The notes beneath the pieces were generated by a model that was not told the DNA's origin, did no database searches, and saw only the letters and a program-made list of their open reading frames with translations. A stretch of DNA of 57,626 nt from an uncultured Bacteroides sp. (lineage in GTDB: Bacteria > Bacteroidota > Bacteroidia > Bacteroidales > UBA932): positions 1 to 57,626 of the forward strand of contig UREV01000016.1 of the NCBI GenBank assembly GCA_900546925.1, read 5' to 3'. The translations under genes were made by a program, and so were the position numbers. Shown here in pieces: positions 27,691-36,244 of the stretch; positions within the stretch are counted from its first letter, which is position 1; each line of letters begins with the position of its first letter.

Positions 27691-28417
27691 ATCCGTCAGC
27701 AATTAAAGCTAAACCTATTAACACTAAGTTACAAACTACAAATATCGAGTTTTTCATCCGTTTTGCAAAATAATTCGCATCACCGCCTGTAAAAACGATG
27801 ATATTTTCAGGATGACTCGAGACGTACCCCTCTATTTCAAACATTATGCCCGATATGATACCGGCGGTTATGGAAGTTTCCAATGAGTCACCGATCAAAG
27901 GTGAATCATCAGGGGTGTCTATCAGAGGTAAAGCCCTTGAGTATCTGTTAATTGCCTTAAATCTAGTCCTTAATCCGAAGGAGATGTTTCCGCCTTCGAA
28001 TTTTCCTTCTTTATCTATAAAATCTATTTTAAGAATAGTTCCGAAGTCTACAATCGTGCTCGCTTTTCCCTGGAAAAGATGTCTCACTGCTATTATGGAA
28101 GCAGCTCTGTCGTATGTAATCCATCCCGGAAGGCCATTCTTTTCAAGAAGCTCCTTATGCACCTGGTCCAATATGACAAGACGTGTACAGCATTTCCTGT
28201 ACAAGGCCTCATCAGCCGACGGTATTTCATAAACAGAAGAAACAACCATCACATTAGGATGCTCTTTCTCTACCAGTGACAATATGAAGTTCCTGACTTT
28301 TTCACCCTGATATCTGAATGTCTTGCCGATCGTGGCACCTTCAGACCATGCGGCCTTCACAGCCGTATTTCCTATGTCTATTATTAAATTTTGCAAATCT
28401 ATCTCTTTTAATTCCAA
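27680..28417 (-). CDS. coaX: Type III pantothenate kinase
   Basis: First step of coenzyme A synthesis: phosphorylates pantothenate. The ASKHA-fold protein of about 245 residues shows LIIDIGNTAVKAAW (phosphate loop), PGWITYDRAA (substrate site), and GGNISFGLRTRFKAI. The second phosphate motif reads VDFGTILKIDFID, where most CoaX have D-x-G-T-A. No in-frame ATG exists at the 5' end; initiation must use TTG at 28417 or the later TTG at 28396, just before LIIDIGN. A TAAATTTG box at 28450-28457 overlaps the mfd stop. Confidence 0.88.
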   Translation of the reverse strand: MELKEIDLQNLIIDIGNTAVKAAWSEGATIGKTFRYQGEKVRNFILSLVEKEHPNVMVVSSVYEIPSADEALYRKCCTRLVILDQVHKELLEKNGLPGWITYDRAASIIAVRHLFQGKASTIVDFGTILKIDFIDKEGKFEGGNISFGLRTRFKAINRYSRALPLIDTPDDSPLIGDSLETSITAGIISGIMFEIEGYVSSHPENIIVFTGGDANYFAKRMKNSIFVVCNLVLIGLALIADGYAD

Positions 28418-28449
28418 TTCATTGCCGAACCCAAGTAAGTTCAGTGGTG

Positions 28450-28457
28450 CAAATTTA
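28450..28457 (-). promoter_or_regulatory. -7 box for the coaX operon
   Basis: TAAATTTG on the minus strand overlaps the end of mfd and lies 32 bp before the TTG start of coaX, so the operon can be transcribed apart from mfd. Confidence 0.45.
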
Positions 28458-31400
28458 TAATAACTTTTTCAAAACATCGTAAGCCTTGGATATCGAATCT
28501 ATATTTCTTGCTATAACTCTGAGTTTCGAGTCGTTCTGCTTAAGCTCCAGTCCGCTGTTGTTCTCGCTTACCTTTCTCAATATTTCAGAGAAGGTCTTGG
28601 ATTTGTAATAAGCTGACATCGGATTAGTTATAAAGAACGCTATAAGTATTCCATTCTTTATGATAATCTTCTCGAAACCGAGTTTTTCTCCCAAATGTCT
28701 TACTTTTACAATATCGAACAGGCGGGAAAGTTCCGGCGGAATAGGACCGAAACGGTCGCTAAGTCTCTCAGCCATCTTCTTCAACTCACTATCCTTGGCC
28801 ACAGAATCCAATTCCTTATATATACGGATTTTCTCGGCAGTAACATCTATATAACTGTCAGGAATAAGCGCCACCTGGTCAGTTTCGATAGTACAGTCCT
28901 CCACATAAGAATAAGTAGTATTCTTCGTAGATATACCCGTCTCCACACCAAGTTCATCCATAGCCTCAGACAAAATCTTCTGATAAGTCTCATATCCCAT
29001 ATCTGCTATGAATCCGCTCTGTTCCGCGCCCAAAAGATTACCGGCGCCACGGATATCCAAATCCTGCATAGCAATATTGAACCCGCTTCCCAAATCCGAA
29101 AACTCCTCTATAGCTTTCAGCCTGCGGCGCGAGTCTTCTGTCAATGTTGCCAGAGGTGGAACTATCAGGTAGCAGAACGCCTTCTTGTTAGACCTTCCGA
29201 CCCTTCCGCGCAACTGATGCAGATCGCTCAATCCGAAATTCTGAGCCTGGTTAATTATAATAGTATTGGCATTAGGAATATCCAATCCGTTTTCTATAAT
29301 GGTAGTACTCAGGAGCATATCATAATCACCCTGCATAAAATCCATCATCTTGTCTTCAAGCTCCTTCGGATCCATCTGTCCATGCGCCACACATATCTTC
29401 ATATCAGGAACTATCCGGTGAAGAATATCATACACCCCCTGAAGTTCCTGCACCTTGTTATGCAGGAAGAAAACCTGACCTCCGCGATCCAGCTCATAAT
29501 TGATTATATTCCTGATTTCATCCTCATCGAAGAGTATGATCTCTGTCTGAATAGGAATCCTGTTCGGTGGTGGAGTGCTGATAATCGAAAGGTCTCTCGC
29601 CCCAAGAAGAGAGAACTGTAAAGTTCGGGGAATAGGAGTCGCTGTCAATGTCAATGTGTCGACAGAAAGTTTCATCTGCCTCAGCTTTTCCTTCGCCCCG
29701 ACGCCAAATTTTTGTTCCTCGTCAATGATCAAGAGGCCCAGATCTTTAAACTCAAACGTCTTTCCGAGGATCTTGTGCGTACTGATTATTATGTCTATTT
29801 TTCCATTTTTCAGACGTTCTTTTATATCAGAAATTTCCTTCGCCGTTCTCATTCTGCTGACATAATCCACGTTACACGGAAGGTTCTTGAGACGGGACTT
29901 GAAAGTGTTGTAATGCTGGAAAGCAAGTATGGTTGTAGGCACTAAAACCGCTACTTGTTTACTGTCCGCGACAGCCTTGAAAGCAGCCCTTACAGCAATC
30001 TCAGTTTTACCGAATCCCACGTCTCCGCACACAAGACGGTCCATAGGACTTTTGTCCTCCATGTCCATCTTTATGGCCTGAGTCGCGGTCTCCTGATCAG
30101 GGGTATCTTCATACATGAAACTGGATTCAAGTTCCTCCTGAAGGTACGTGTCAGGGGAGTAGGCGAACCCCTCGGCAGCCTTCCTTTTTGCGTAAAGATT
30201 TATGAGTTCTTTGGCTATATCCTTGACTTTTTCCTTGGCGTTATGCTTCAAAGTCTGCCAAGTTTTCGAGCCTAATTTATTAATTTTCGGAGGCAGTGAA
30301 TCCTTGGATTTGAACCTCGAAATCTTATGCAGAGCATGGACGGAAACGAAGACTACATCGTTGTCTTTATACATAAGTTTTACCACCTCATGCATCCGTC
30401 CTTTGTCGTCTTTCATCCTCACGAGTCCGCCGAAAATTCCGACACCGTGATCGATGTGGACGATGTAATCTCCGATGTTGAAAGCACTGAGATCATTCAG
30501 TGTGAGCTGCTCACTTTTTTCGACACTCCTACGTATGCTGACACGGTGAAAACGGTCGAAAATTTCATGGTCAGTATAGCAACAAATCTTGTCGTCATTG
30601 TCGATAAAACCGCTATGAATATTCTTCCCGGAAATGAACTCCGGCATCATGCATCCGTTCTGGTGAAGTATGGATTTCAACCTCTCCGCCTGAGTGTCTT
30701 TTTCACCATAAATCTGAACCCTGAAACCATGCTCCATCCGGCTGCGGATGTCCTCAGAAAGCAGCTCGAAATTTTTATTGAAAACAGGCTGTGGAGTGAT
30801 GCTGAATTTTATCGGTTCCACCCCTTGTTCAGACAACGGAATTTCCAGGAAAACTCTGTGGAATTTTTCGAGTGAAGAGAAGAAATTTTTGCCCTTGTAC
30901 ATGTCCGAAGAATCGAGCCAGACGACAGTGTTTTCCGGAAGGATTTCCAGGATGCTCATGCCATCTTCTGACTCCGTGTCTGAAGCTATGATGTCAGGAA
31001 AAATTTCGACGCTTTCACGCTCCTCTTTCGACAACTGTGTATTGCAGTCGAAGACGTTGATTTTTTCTATTTCGTCACCGAAAAAAGAGATACGGAAAGG
31101 GTCGTTGTTCGAGTAAGAAAATATGTCGATGACGGCACCTCTTACAGCGAATTGTCCAGGTGCGGAAACGAAGTCTACACGGGCAAAATTCTGGGACAAT
31201 AAAGTAGACACTATATGGTCTCTTCCCATCTCCTCATCCTTCTTTAAAACCAAGGCCGCTCCGGCGATTTTCGCTTTCCCCGGAATAGATTCTTCGAGAG
31301 CCTCCGGGTAAGTCACTACGTAGAGAAGAGAGGCATTGGCAGCATTGGCAAGAATACTCCCGACAGCCGAAGTCCTTTGGACGCCGAGCGACGATTTATA

Positions 31401-31652
31401 GTTGCTCCTTTCGACATTCTTTCCCGAGTCCGGAAGGAAGAATACGCGGTCTCCTTCGACGAGGGAATAGAGGTCGGCTGAACAGTATTCCGCAGACTCT
31501 TTGTCGGGCATAATTATTACATGGGTACCTGACTCGGCAACCTGGGAAACGACGAACCATCTGGCTGATAAAAACAGTCCGCTGCAGTATGTTTTTTCTT
31601 GTGAGGAAATAGCCTCAGAAAGAGTCTTCGATGCGTTTTTACTTATTAACAT
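28455..31652 (-). CDS. mfd: Transcription-repair coupling factor
   Basis: Removes RNA polymerase stalled at DNA damage and recruits nucleotide excision repair. The 1065-residue protein has a UvrB-like N-terminal part, an RNA polymerase interaction domain (about 390-480), and a RecG-like SF2 translocase with GDVGFGKTEIA (Walker A), DEEQKFGV (Walker B), TATPIPRTLQ (motif III) and RGRVGRS (motif VI), then a TRCF domain. I start at ATG 31652 (MLISKN); a TTG three codons upstream is possible. Its 5' leader runs through the phased repeat array of the candidate origin. Confidence 0.97.
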   Translation of the reverse strand: MLISKNASKTLSEAISSQEKTYCSGLFLSARWFVVSQVAESGTHVIIMPDKESAEYCSADLYSLVEGDRVFFLPDSGKNVERSNYKSSLGVQRTSAVGSILANAANASLLYVVTYPEALEESIPGKAKIAGAALVLKKDEEMGRDHIVSTLLSQNFARVDFVSAPGQFAVRGAVIDIFSYSNNDPFRISFFGDEIEKINVFDCNTQLSKEERESVEIFPDIIASDTESEDGMSILEILPENTVVWLDSSDMYKGKNFFSSLEKFHRVFLEIPLSEQGVEPIKFSITPQPVFNKNFELLSEDIRSRMEHGFRVQIYGEKDTQAERLKSILHQNGCMMPEFISGKNIHSGFIDNDDKICCYTDHEIFDRFHRVSIRRSVEKSEQLTLNDLSAFNIGDYIVHIDHGVGIFGGLVRMKDDKGRMHEVVKLMYKDNDVVFVSVHALHKISRFKSKDSLPPKINKLGSKTWQTLKHNAKEKVKDIAKELINLYAKRKAAEGFAYSPDTYLQEELESSFMYEDTPDQETATQAIKMDMEDKSPMDRLVCGDVGFGKTEIAVRAAFKAVADSKQVAVLVPTTILAFQHYNTFKSRLKNLPCNVDYVSRMRTAKEISDIKERLKNGKIDIIISTHKILGKTFEFKDLGLLIIDEEQKFGVGAKEKLRQMKLSVDTLTLTATPIPRTLQFSLLGARDLSIISTPPPNRIPIQTEIILFDEDEIRNIINYELDRGGQVFFLHNKVQELQGVYDILHRIVPDMKICVAHGQMDPKELEDKMMDFMQGDYDMLLSTTIIENGLDIPNANTIIINQAQNFGLSDLHQLRGRVGRSNKKAFCYLIVPPLATLTEDSRRRLKAIEEFSDLGSGFNIAMQDLDIRGAGNLLGAEQSGFIADMGYETYQKILSEAMDELGVETGISTKNTTYSYVEDCTIETDQVALIPDSYIDVTAEKIRIYKELDSVAKDSELKKMAERLSDRFGPIPPELSRLFDIVKVRHLGEKLGFEKIIIKNGILIAFFITNPMSAYYKSKTFSEILRKVSENNSGLELKQNDSKLRVIARNIDSISKAYDVLKKLL

Positions 31653-31665
31653 TTTACTCAAAAAT

Positions 31666-31709
31666 CTGTTGAAAACCTGTGTAAAACCCTGTTAATATCT
31701 GGTTAAAAC
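31666..31709. repeat. Helically phased CTG(T)-led repeat array
   Basis: Four consecutive units, CTGTTGAAAAC, CTGTGTAAAACC, CTGTTAATAT and CTGGTTAAAAC, start 11, 12 and 10 bp apart. Phasing near one helical turn is what a cooperatively binding protein such as DnaA would use. The array lies in the predicted mfd leader. Confidence 0.65.
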
Positions 31710-31718
31710 TTGATTCTT

Positions 31719-31726
31719 CAAATATA
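31719..31726 (-). promoter_or_regulatory. -7 box for mfd
   Basis: TATATTTG on the minus strand, 66 bp before ATG 31652, inside the AT-rich candidate origin. Confidence 0.5.
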
Positions 31727-31911
31727 GAATATTTTGTTAGGCAGTGAGTTTTTCAAACTTCCAAATAAAAGTTCTCACATTTTATCCAACTTGTGCACAT
31801 ACGGATATCAACAATTTTTCACACTTATAATCGATTGATATTCAGTAGGGTATTTTCACTTATCAACATATTAACAATCGTAATAACAACAAAATTTAAA
31901 ATAAATTTATA

Positions 31912-31919
31912 TACATTTG
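31912..31919 (+). promoter_or_regulatory. -7 box for ruvB
   Basis: TACATTTG matches TAnnTTTG and lies 20 bp before ATG 31940. Confidence 0.55.
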
Positions 31920-31939
31920 TATTATTAATGTTTTTCAAA

Positions 31940-32983
31940 ATGGCTGAAGATTTTTCCCCGTACACTGCCGGGACAGACAAAGATAAGGATTTAGACGGAA
32001 TAATAAGGCCGCACGAACTGGAAGATTTCACTGGTCAGGACAAAATCGTGACCAACTTGAAGATCTTCATCCAGGCGGCAAAAAAGAGGGGAGAACCTCT
32101 CGACCACGTGTTGTTTCACGGGCCTCCGGGATTGGGTAAAACTACATTGGCAAATATCGTCGCGAATGAGCTTGGGGTGAATATAAAAATCACTTCAGGA
32201 CCGGTGCTCGACAAGCCGGGAGATTTGGCAGGTCTCCTCACTTCATTGGATAAAGGTGACGTTCTTTTCATCGACGAAATCCATCGTCTTTCGCCTGTCG
32301 TGGAAGAGTATCTTTACTCGGCGATGGAGCAGTTCGCCATAGATATTTTAATAGACAAAGGACCGGGAGCCCGTTCCGTAAGAATCGGACTGAACCCGTT
32401 CACTCTTGTCGGAGCGACCACCAGAAAAGGTCTTCTTACGGCGCCTCTGAGAGCGCGCTTCGGGATAGACTTTTCTCTCGAATATTATGACGCGCAGACA
32501 CTCAAAAAAATCGTCACCAGAAACAGTAATCTTCTCGGTGTAGGAATCGAAGAAAATGCCGCTGAAGAAATCGCTCTGAGAAGCCGCGGAACACCTCGTA
32601 TCGCGAACGCACTTTTGCGCCGCGTGAGAGATTTTGCGCAGGTGAAAGGTGACGGTCACATTGACCTTAATATTTCAAAATTTGCGCTCGATGCGCTCGA
32701 CATCGACAAGCGCGGATTGAACCAGATCGACAACAAAATTCTCACTACGATAATCGAGAAATTCAAGGGAGGTCCGGTGGGCGTCAGCACTATCGCGACG
32801 GCGGTCGGCGAGGACGTCGGATCCATCGAAGAAGTGTACGAACCTTTCCTCATAAAAGAGGGATTTATCCAGCGTACTCCTAGGGGTAGAATCGTGACGG
32901 ATTTGGCCTATGAACATCTCGGTTTCGACAAGGGAATGGGACCTGGTTCCGAACCTGAAATTATAGAAAATTCTCTCTTCTGA
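31940..32983 (+). CDS. ruvB: Holliday junction branch migration ATPase RuvB
   Basis: Hexameric AAA+ motor that, with RuvA, drives branch migration of Holliday junctions in recombination and fork rescue. The 347-residue protein shows GPPGLGKTT (Walker A, residues 61-69), IDEIH (Walker B, 111-115), the GATTRKGLLTAPLRARFG sensor and arginine-finger region, and a C-terminal winged helix. I start at ATG 31940 (MAEDFSPY), since upstream codons run into the AT-rich spacer. ruvA lies about 9 kb away on the other strand. The stop is 2 bp before the next gene. Confidence 0.97.
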   Translation: MAEDFSPYTAGTDKDKDLDGIIRPHELEDFTGQDKIVTNLKIFIQAAKKRGEPLDHVLFHGPPGLGKTTLANIVANELGVNIKITSGPVLDKPGDLAGLLTSLDKGDVLFIDEIHRLSPVVEEYLYSAMEQFAIDILIDKGPGARSVRIGLNPFTLVGATTRKGLLTAPLRARFGIDFSLEYYDAQTLKKIVTRNSNLLGVGIEENAAEEIALRSRGTPRIANALLRRVRDFAQVKGDGHIDLNISKFALDALDIDKRGLNQIDNKILTTIIEKFKGGPVGVSTIATAVGEDVGSIEEVYEPFLIKEGFIQRTPRGRIVTDLAYEHLGFDKGMGPGSEPEIIENSLF

Positions 32984-32985
32984 AA

Positions 32986-34263
32986 ATGATGAAAAATTGT
33001 ATTTTGAAACTGCTGGTGAGTCTTGCTTTTTCTGCTGTTCCGGCAGTGGGCGAAGCCTGCACCTCCATGATCATTTCTTCGCGAGTAACAGCCGACGGAC
33101 GACCGCTCATGTTCAAGCATCGTGACTCGTCGAAAAAGGATGTTCATGTGCAATATTTCCATGGTCCGAAGTTCGACTTCATCGGCATCGCGGATGCTGG
33201 TGCCGAGCCAGGTCAGGTATGGTCCGGGACTAATGGTTCAGGGTTCTCGATCATGAATACCGCGTCGTACAATTTCAAGGAGGATGACATCCCTGATTCG
33301 AAGATGAACTGCGAGGGAGTTCTGATGTTCGAGGCGCTCGGACGTTGCCGCACTGTCGCCGATTTCGAGCACCTGCTGGACACGCTCCCGCGACCGCTAA
33401 GGGTCGAAGCTAATTTCGGAGTTATCGACGCTGAAGGAGGGGCCTGCTATTTCGAAGTCAACAATACCCGTTATGTGAAGTTTGATGTCAATGATGAAGT
33501 GGCTTCGCCGTATGGTTATCGGATTGTCACGAATTACTGTATATCCGGAAGACGGGAAGATGACAAGGGAGTGGAGCGTCAGATGACTGCTCTGGAAATT
33601 ATGCGTCCGTTGCTCGAAACAGACCGCAAGACAGACCTTACACCGCAGGATATTTTTTCGCTGCTTTCCCGTTCGTACAAGAATTCATTTACAGGGCTGG
33701 ATTATGTCCGCGACTACAGGAAACTTGTTTCGAAGAAAACTGGTATAGCCGTGGATCAGGATTTCATTCCGAGACGCAGCACTTCATGTTCCGTAGTCTT
33801 TCATGGTGTGCGTCCGGGAAGCAATCCTTTATCGACGGTGATGTGGACTGTCTTGGGGTATCCGGCATGTGCCGCAGCTTTCCCTCTGATGGTAGGGGAG
33901 ACTGATATTCTGCCGGACTATGTGAAGCCTGATGCTGCTGGACATTCTCAGCTTTGTGATATCGCTATGGATCTTAAATCTGAAAATGTCTTCAAATGGA
34001 ATGTCAGCAACGGGAGTCATTACATGGATATGGAATCTGTCGTGAAAGGCCGTGACGGTAGGCAGTCTTTGTTGAAATGTGCCAATGCGGCTGACCAGGA
34101 TATTCTTCGGGAATTTGCGCCTCTCTATAAGAAGTGGGAAGATGGTTCTATCGGTGATAAAGAGTACTTCAAAGCGTATTATGACAAATATTACATCTTT
34201 TTACACTTATATTTTATAAATTACAAGGAATATTCATTAAAAATCACTAAACTTGCACAATAA
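32986..34263 (+). CDS. Secreted Ntn-type linear amide hydrolase (C45/choloylglycine hydrolase-like)
   Basis: A 425-residue exported protein. The signal peptide ends just before C25 (EA-CTSMI), which would become the N-terminal nucleophile as in linear amide C-N hydrolases (penicillin acylase, bile salt hydrolase, C45 families). Conserved blocks include FKHRDSS, GTNGSGFSIMN and YRIVTNY. The substrate could be an acyl-amide or a bile-type conjugate and cannot be decided. The last about 20 codons are AT-rich, look non-protein-like and contain the frdA promoter box, so the tail may come from a lost original stop. It is 2 bp downstream of ruvB. Confidence 0.75.
   Translation: MMKNCILKLLVSLAFSAVPAVGEACTSMIISSRVTADGRPLMFKHRDSSKKDVHVQYFHGPKFDFIGIADAGAEPGQVWSGTNGSGFSIMNTASYNFKEDDIPDSKMNCEGVLMFEALGRCRTVADFEHLLDTLPRPLRVEANFGVIDAEGGACYFEVNNTRYVKFDVNDEVASPYGYRIVTNYCISGRREDDKGVERQMTALEIMRPLLETDRKTDLTPQDIFSLLSRSYKNSFTGLDYVRDYRKLVSKKTGIAVDQDFIPRRSTSCSVVFHGVRPGSNPLSTVMWTVLGYPACAAAFPLMVGETDILPDYVKPDAAGHSQLCDIAMDLKSENVFKWNVSNGSHYMDMESVVKGRDGRQSLLKCANAADQDILREFAPLYKKWEDGSIGDKEYFKAYYDKYYIFLHLYFINYKEYSLKITKLAQ
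34248..34255 (+). promoter_or_regulatory. Possible -7 box for frdAB inside the upstream gene's 3' end
   Basis: TAAACTTG has one mismatch to TAnnTTTG, lies 35 bp before ATG 34291, and overlaps the last codons of the hydrolase gene in an AT-rich stretch. Confidence 0.45.
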
Positions 34264-34290
34264 TTGTACAATTTTCATAATAACTATAAA

Positions 34291-36237
34291 ATGGCCGATA
34301 AATTTATCTCAAAGATTCCTGACGGACCTTTGGCTGAAAAATGGACCAAAAGGAAGTCGGAAATTCGTCTTGTCAGTCCTAACAACAAAAGGAAACTTGA
34401 AATCATTGTAGTCGGTACCGGTCTAGGTGGAGCATCTGCTGCTGCCACTCTCGGAGAACTTGGCTATAATGTAAAAGTGTTCTGTATCAGCGATTCACCT
34501 CGTAGAGCTCACTCTATCGCAGCTCAGGGTGGTATTAACGCTGCTAAGAATTATCAGAATGACAATGACTCTGTCTATCGTCTCTTCTATGATACCATCA
34601 AAGGTGGTGACTACCGCAGTAGAGAGGCTAATGTCTATCGTCTTGCAGAAGTCAGTGCAGCTATCATTGACCAGTGCGTGGCTCAGGGAATTCCTTTTGC
34701 GCGCGAGTATGGCGGATATCTTGCTAACCGTTCATTCGGTGGTGTACAGGTAAGCCGTACTTTCTATGCCCGCGGACAAACCGGACAGCAGCTTCTTCTT
34801 GGCGCTTATGCTGCACTTAACAGACAGATTGCAGCAGGTACCGTTAAGAGTTACCCACGCCATGAGATGCTCGACCTTGTAGTTATCAACGGAGAGGCTA
34901 AGGGTATTATCGCAAGAAACCTCGTAACAGGTAAGCTTGAGAGATTCGGTGCACACGCTGTTGTTATCGCTACCGGTGGTTATGGTCGTACATACTTCCT
35001 TTCTACAAATGCGATGAACAGTAACGGTTCTGCAGCTATGCAGTGCTTCCGTAAAGGCGCATACTTCGCAAACCCTGCTTTCGCTCAGATTCACCCTACA
35101 TGTATTCCAGTTCATGGAGACCAGCAGTGCAAGTTGACTCTTATGTCTGAGTCACTCCGTAACGACGGACGTATCTGGGTTCCTAAGAAGATGGAAGACG
35201 TTATGAAACTCCGCAAGCATGAGATTAAACCATCCCAGGTTCCTGAACAGGATAGGGATTACTATCTCGAGCGTCGTTATCCTGCATTCGGAAACCTCGT
35301 TCCTCGTGACGTGGCTTCACGTGCTGCAAAGGAGAGATGCGATGCAGGCTTCGGTGTGAATGAGACAGGTCTGGCAGTATTCCTCGATTTCAAGGATGCT
35401 ATCGAGAGACTTGGCAAGCAGAGAGTAGCTGAGCGTTATGGTAACCTCTTCCAGATGTATGAAAAGATTACAGCTTCAAGCCCATGGGAAGAGCCTATGA
35501 TGATTTACCCTGCTATCCACTATACAATGGGTGGTATCTGGGTAGACTACGATCTCCAGACTACTATTCCTGGTCTTTACGCTATCGGTGAAGCTAACTT
35601 CTCAGATCATGGTGGAAACCGTCTTGGTGCATCTGCCCTCATGCAGGGTCTTGCTGACGGTTACTTCATCCTCCCTGTCACCATCGGAGATTACCTCTCA
35701 CATAAGTTTGCTGAGCCTAAGACAGATACTTCAGCTCCTGAGTTCGACGCTGCAGAGAAAGCTGTACAGGCACGTATCGACAGACTCTTCGCTGTCAAGG
35801 GAACTGAGCCAGTCGATGCTATTCATAAGAAACTTGGACAGATCATGTGGAATCATGTCGGAATGGCACGTACCGCAGAAGGTCTTAAAGAGGGTATCGC
35901 CATGATTCAGGAACTCCGTAAGGAATTCTGGAAGACTGTACGCGTAACCGGAACACAGTTCGAGTTCAACCAGGAACTTGAAAAAGCTCTTCGTCTTGAG
36001 GACTTCTTCGATATCGGAGAACTCATGGCTAAGGATGCGCTTAACAGAAACGAGTCTTGCGGTGGTCACTTCCGTGAGGAAAGCCAGACACCGGAAGGCG
36101 AGGCTAAGCGTGATGATGAGAACTATATGTATGTAGCTGCCTGGGAGTACAAGGGAGAAGGTCAGGAGCCTGAGCTTCACAAGGAACCTCTCGTTTATGA
36201 ATTTATCCATGTTGCTACCAGAAACTATAAAGACTAA
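34291..36237 (+). CDS. frdA: Fumarate reductase/succinate dehydrogenase flavoprotein subunit
   Basis: Catalytic subunit that reduces fumarate to succinate at the end of anaerobic electron transport (or the reverse). The 648-residue protein has the FAD Rossmann motif GTGLGGAS (42-49) and HSIAAQGGIN (74-83), whose H74 should bind FAD covalently. The active-site text HPTCIP and GGNRLGASALMQG follow. I start at ATG 34291 (MADKF). Codon use is extremely biased (GGT, CGT, GCT, CTC), indicating very high expression. The usual membrane subunit gene frdC, expected directly upstream, is absent. Confidence 0.96.
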   Translation: MADKFISKIPDGPLAEKWTKRKSEIRLVSPNNKRKLEIIVVGTGLGGASAAATLGELGYNVKVFCISDSPRRAHSIAAQGGINAAKNYQNDNDSVYRLFYDTIKGGDYRSREANVYRLAEVSAAIIDQCVAQGIPFAREYGGYLANRSFGGVQVSRTFYARGQTGQQLLLGAYAALNRQIAAGTVKSYPRHEMLDLVVINGEAKGIIARNLVTGKLERFGAHAVVIATGGYGRTYFLSTNAMNSNGSAAMQCFRKGAYFANPAFAQIHPTCIPVHGDQQCKLTLMSESLRNDGRIWVPKKMEDVMKLRKHEIKPSQVPEQDRDYYLERRYPAFGNLVPRDVASRAAKERCDAGFGVNETGLAVFLDFKDAIERLGKQRVAERYGNLFQMYEKITASSPWEEPMMIYPAIHYTMGGIWVDYDLQTTIPGLYAIGEANFSDHGGNRLGASALMQGLADGYFILPVTIGDYLSHKFAEPKTDTSAPEFDAAEKAVQARIDRLFAVKGTEPVDAIHKKLGQIMWNHVGMARTAEGLKEGIAMIQELRKEFWKTVRVTGTQFEFNQELEKALRLEDFFDIGELMAKDALNRNESCGGHFREESQTPEGEAKRDDENYMYVAAWEYKGEGQEPELHKEPLVYEFIHVATRNYKD

Positions 36238-36244
36238 TTAAGAG

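Larger units (their letters stand above)
31650..31935. other. Candidate chromosomal replication origin (oriC)
   Basis: AT-rich spacer between divergent mfd and ruvB. It has a phased array of four CTG-led units at 31666, 31677, 31689 and 31699 (spacing 10-12 bp), and DnaA-box-like words: TTATCAACA (31860-31868, one mismatch to TTATCCACA), TTATCCAAC (31782-31790), ATATCAACA (31805-31813), TTTTTCACA (31815-31823), and reverse forms TGTTGAAAA (31667-31675) and TGTGTAAAA (31678-31686), two mismatches each. Gene polarity switches here from mostly minus to mostly plus, and parS-like sites lie 10 kb away. No exact TTATCCACA is present and dnaA is not in the window, so this remains a prediction. Confidence 0.55.

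Noticed and set aside
31793..31939. Longer ruvB starting upstream of ATG 31940
   Set aside because: The extra residues come from the AT-rich spacer and carry no RuvB similarity; a -7 box lies inside it.
32107..32124. TGTTTCACGGG in ruvB as a parS site
   Set aside because: Only one half matches the parS palindrome; the other half is coding sequence for the Walker A region.
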